The notes under the pieces: generated by a model | What the model saw: the letters and a program-made list of their open reading frames with translations, nothing else | Databases searched by the model: none | Told to the model about the DNA's origin: nothing | Made by a program: the position numbers and the translations under genes | Origin: Pseudomonadota bacterium | GTDB lineage: Bacteria > Pseudomonadota > Alphaproteobacteria > Rhizobiales > Hyphomicrobiaceae | Length of the DNA stretch: 6,126 nucleotides | Direction: 5' to 3' | Assembly: GCA_023426855.1 (NCBI GenBank) | Contig: JAEZBU010000006.1 | Coordinates: 1 to 6,126 of the forward strand | Shown: positions 5,408-6,126 of the stretch, piece by piece | How the letters are laid out: each line of letters opens with the position of its first letter | How positions within the stretch are numbered: position 1 is the first letter of the stretch

Positions 5408-6126
5408 TCACGCCGCTTCCGAGACGAACTCGGCGTAGCCGGTCTTCTCGAGTTCGAGCGCGAGCTCCTTGCCGCCGGTCCGCTGGATGCGGCCCTTCGC
5501 AAGCACGTGCACCTTGTCCGGCACGATGTAGTTCAGCAGCCGCTGATAGTGCGTGATGACCAGCATGGCGCGATCCGGGCCACGCAGCGCATTCACACCT
5601 TCCGAAACAATCCTGAGCGCGTCGATGTCGAGGCCGGAGTCGGTCTCGTCGAGCACGCACATGGACGGCTCCAGCAGCGCCATCTGCAGGATTTCCGAGC
5701 GCTTCTTCTCGCCGCCGGAAAAGCCGACGTTGACCGGGCGCTTCAGCATCTCGACGTCGAAGTTCAGTTTCGCCGCCTTCTCGCGCACCAGCTTCATGAA
5801 TTCCGGCGTCGTCAATTCCGCCTCACCGCGCTTCTTGCGGGTGGCGTTGAGCGCGGTGCGCAGGAACGTCAGTCCTGCGACACCGGGAATTTCCATTGGA
5901 TACTGGAAGGCCAAAAACACCCCTCTGGCGGCGCGCTCGTCAGGCTCCATTTCGAGGATGCTTTCGCCATTCCAGAGAATGTCACCCTCAGTGACTTCGT
6001 AGTCGTCGCGTCCGGCGAGCACGTAGGCGAGCGTGGACTTGCCCGAGCCGTTCGGACCCATGATGGCGTGCACCTCACCCTTAGGCACGATGAGGTCGAC
6101 ACCCTTGAGGATCATGGTGTCTTCGT
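5408..6126 (-). CDS. sufC: Fe-S cluster assembly ATPase SufC (partial, N-terminus outside window)
   Basis: ABC-type ATPase subunit of the SufBCD scaffold; its ATP-driven dimerisation reshapes SufB-SufD during cluster assembly. It is cytosolic and not a transporter. Counting from the Met at 6115, the visible parts are Walker A GPNGSGKST (20-28), the Q-loop Gln71 in AFQYPMEIPGV, the signature FSGGEKKRSE (132-141), Walker B CVLDETDSGLD (153-163) and the switch His189 in VITHYQ. SufC-specific hallmarks are the YPMEIPGV stretch and the Glu-Thr-Asp-Ser after Walker B, in place of the Glu-Pro-Thr of transporters. The frame remains open to the window edge with further codons (Glu-Asp-Thr) before that Met, and ILKGVDLIVPKGEVHAIMGP normally lies about 15-20 residues into SufC. 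The Met at 6115 is therefore internal and the true start lies to the right. The gene ends 11 bases before sufD. Confidence 0.96.
   Translation of the reverse strand, partial: EDTMILKGVDLIVPKGEVHAIMGPNGSGKSTLAYVLAGRDDYEVTEGDILWNGESILEMEPDERAARGVFLAFQYPMEIPGVAGLTFLRTALNATRKKRGEAELTTPEFMKLVREKAAKLNFDVEMLKRPVNVGFSGGEKKRSEILQMALLEPSMCVLDETDSGLDIDALRIVSEGVNALRGPDRAMLVITHYQRLLNYIVPDKVHVLAKGRIQRTGGKELALELEKTGYAEFVSEAA

Noticed and set aside
5397..5660. Extension of the sufD frame by 88 codons into sufC
   Set aside because: The added residues are Arg/Ala-rich, overlap the conserved end of sufC in another frame, and precede the normal SufD N-terminus.
6113..6115. ATG at 6115 as the true start of SufC
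   Set aside because: The frame continues open to the window edge and the protein would lack the first beta-strand segment that all SufC proteins have before ILKGVDL.

Overview
The window looks like a chromosomal segment of an alphaproteobacterium, most likely in the Bradyrhizobium/Rhodopseudomonas/Afipia neighbourhood (Nitrobacteraceae). This rests on a moderately high GC content (about 59% counted by hand over 600 bases of aqpZ, and about 62-63% over sampled lines of the other genes), the sufC-sufD-sufS-DUF59-sufA gene order, and the character of the proteins. The taxonomic placement is inference, not a database result.

Layout: bases 1-96 are a leader carrying a strong 11-bp stem-loop. This is followed by the only plus-strand gene, an AqpZ-type aquaporin (97-804). 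Everything else is on the minus strand and reads from right to left. sufC enters from beyond the right edge (partial, its N-terminus is cut off), then come sufD, sufS, a DUF59/MIP18-family SUF assembly protein and the A-type carrier sufA. They are followed by a DUF924 protein and a TfoX N-terminal-domain protein. The aquaporin and TfoX genes converge, with 12 bases between their stop codons and a small GC-rich hairpin over the junction. No stretch above 300 bases lacks a gene.

The five suf genes form a compact operon. Spacing is 11 bases (sufC-sufD), 15 (sufD-sufS), 18 (sufS-DUF59) and 84 (DUF59-sufA). Together they describe the SUF route for iron-sulfur cluster building. SufS takes sulfur from cysteine. 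The SufB-SufC-SufD scaffold, with SufC as its ATPase, assembles the cluster. The DUF59 protein and SufA help mature or deliver clusters to target proteins. sufB, and any iscR- or sufE-like partner, are not in the window; sufB would be expected just beyond the right edge. The DUF924 and TfoX genes follow sufA in the same direction with short gaps (53 and 18 bases). They may be co-transcribed, but their molecular functions are not established and nothing in their sequence ties them to Fe-S metabolism.

I found no sign of a mobile element, CRISPR array, tRNA/rRNA, prophage or undescribed system. The points worth a second look are small: the stem-loop before aqpZ, the ambiguous start of sufD, the 84-base gap before sufA, and an unusual residue in the aquaporin pore filter.
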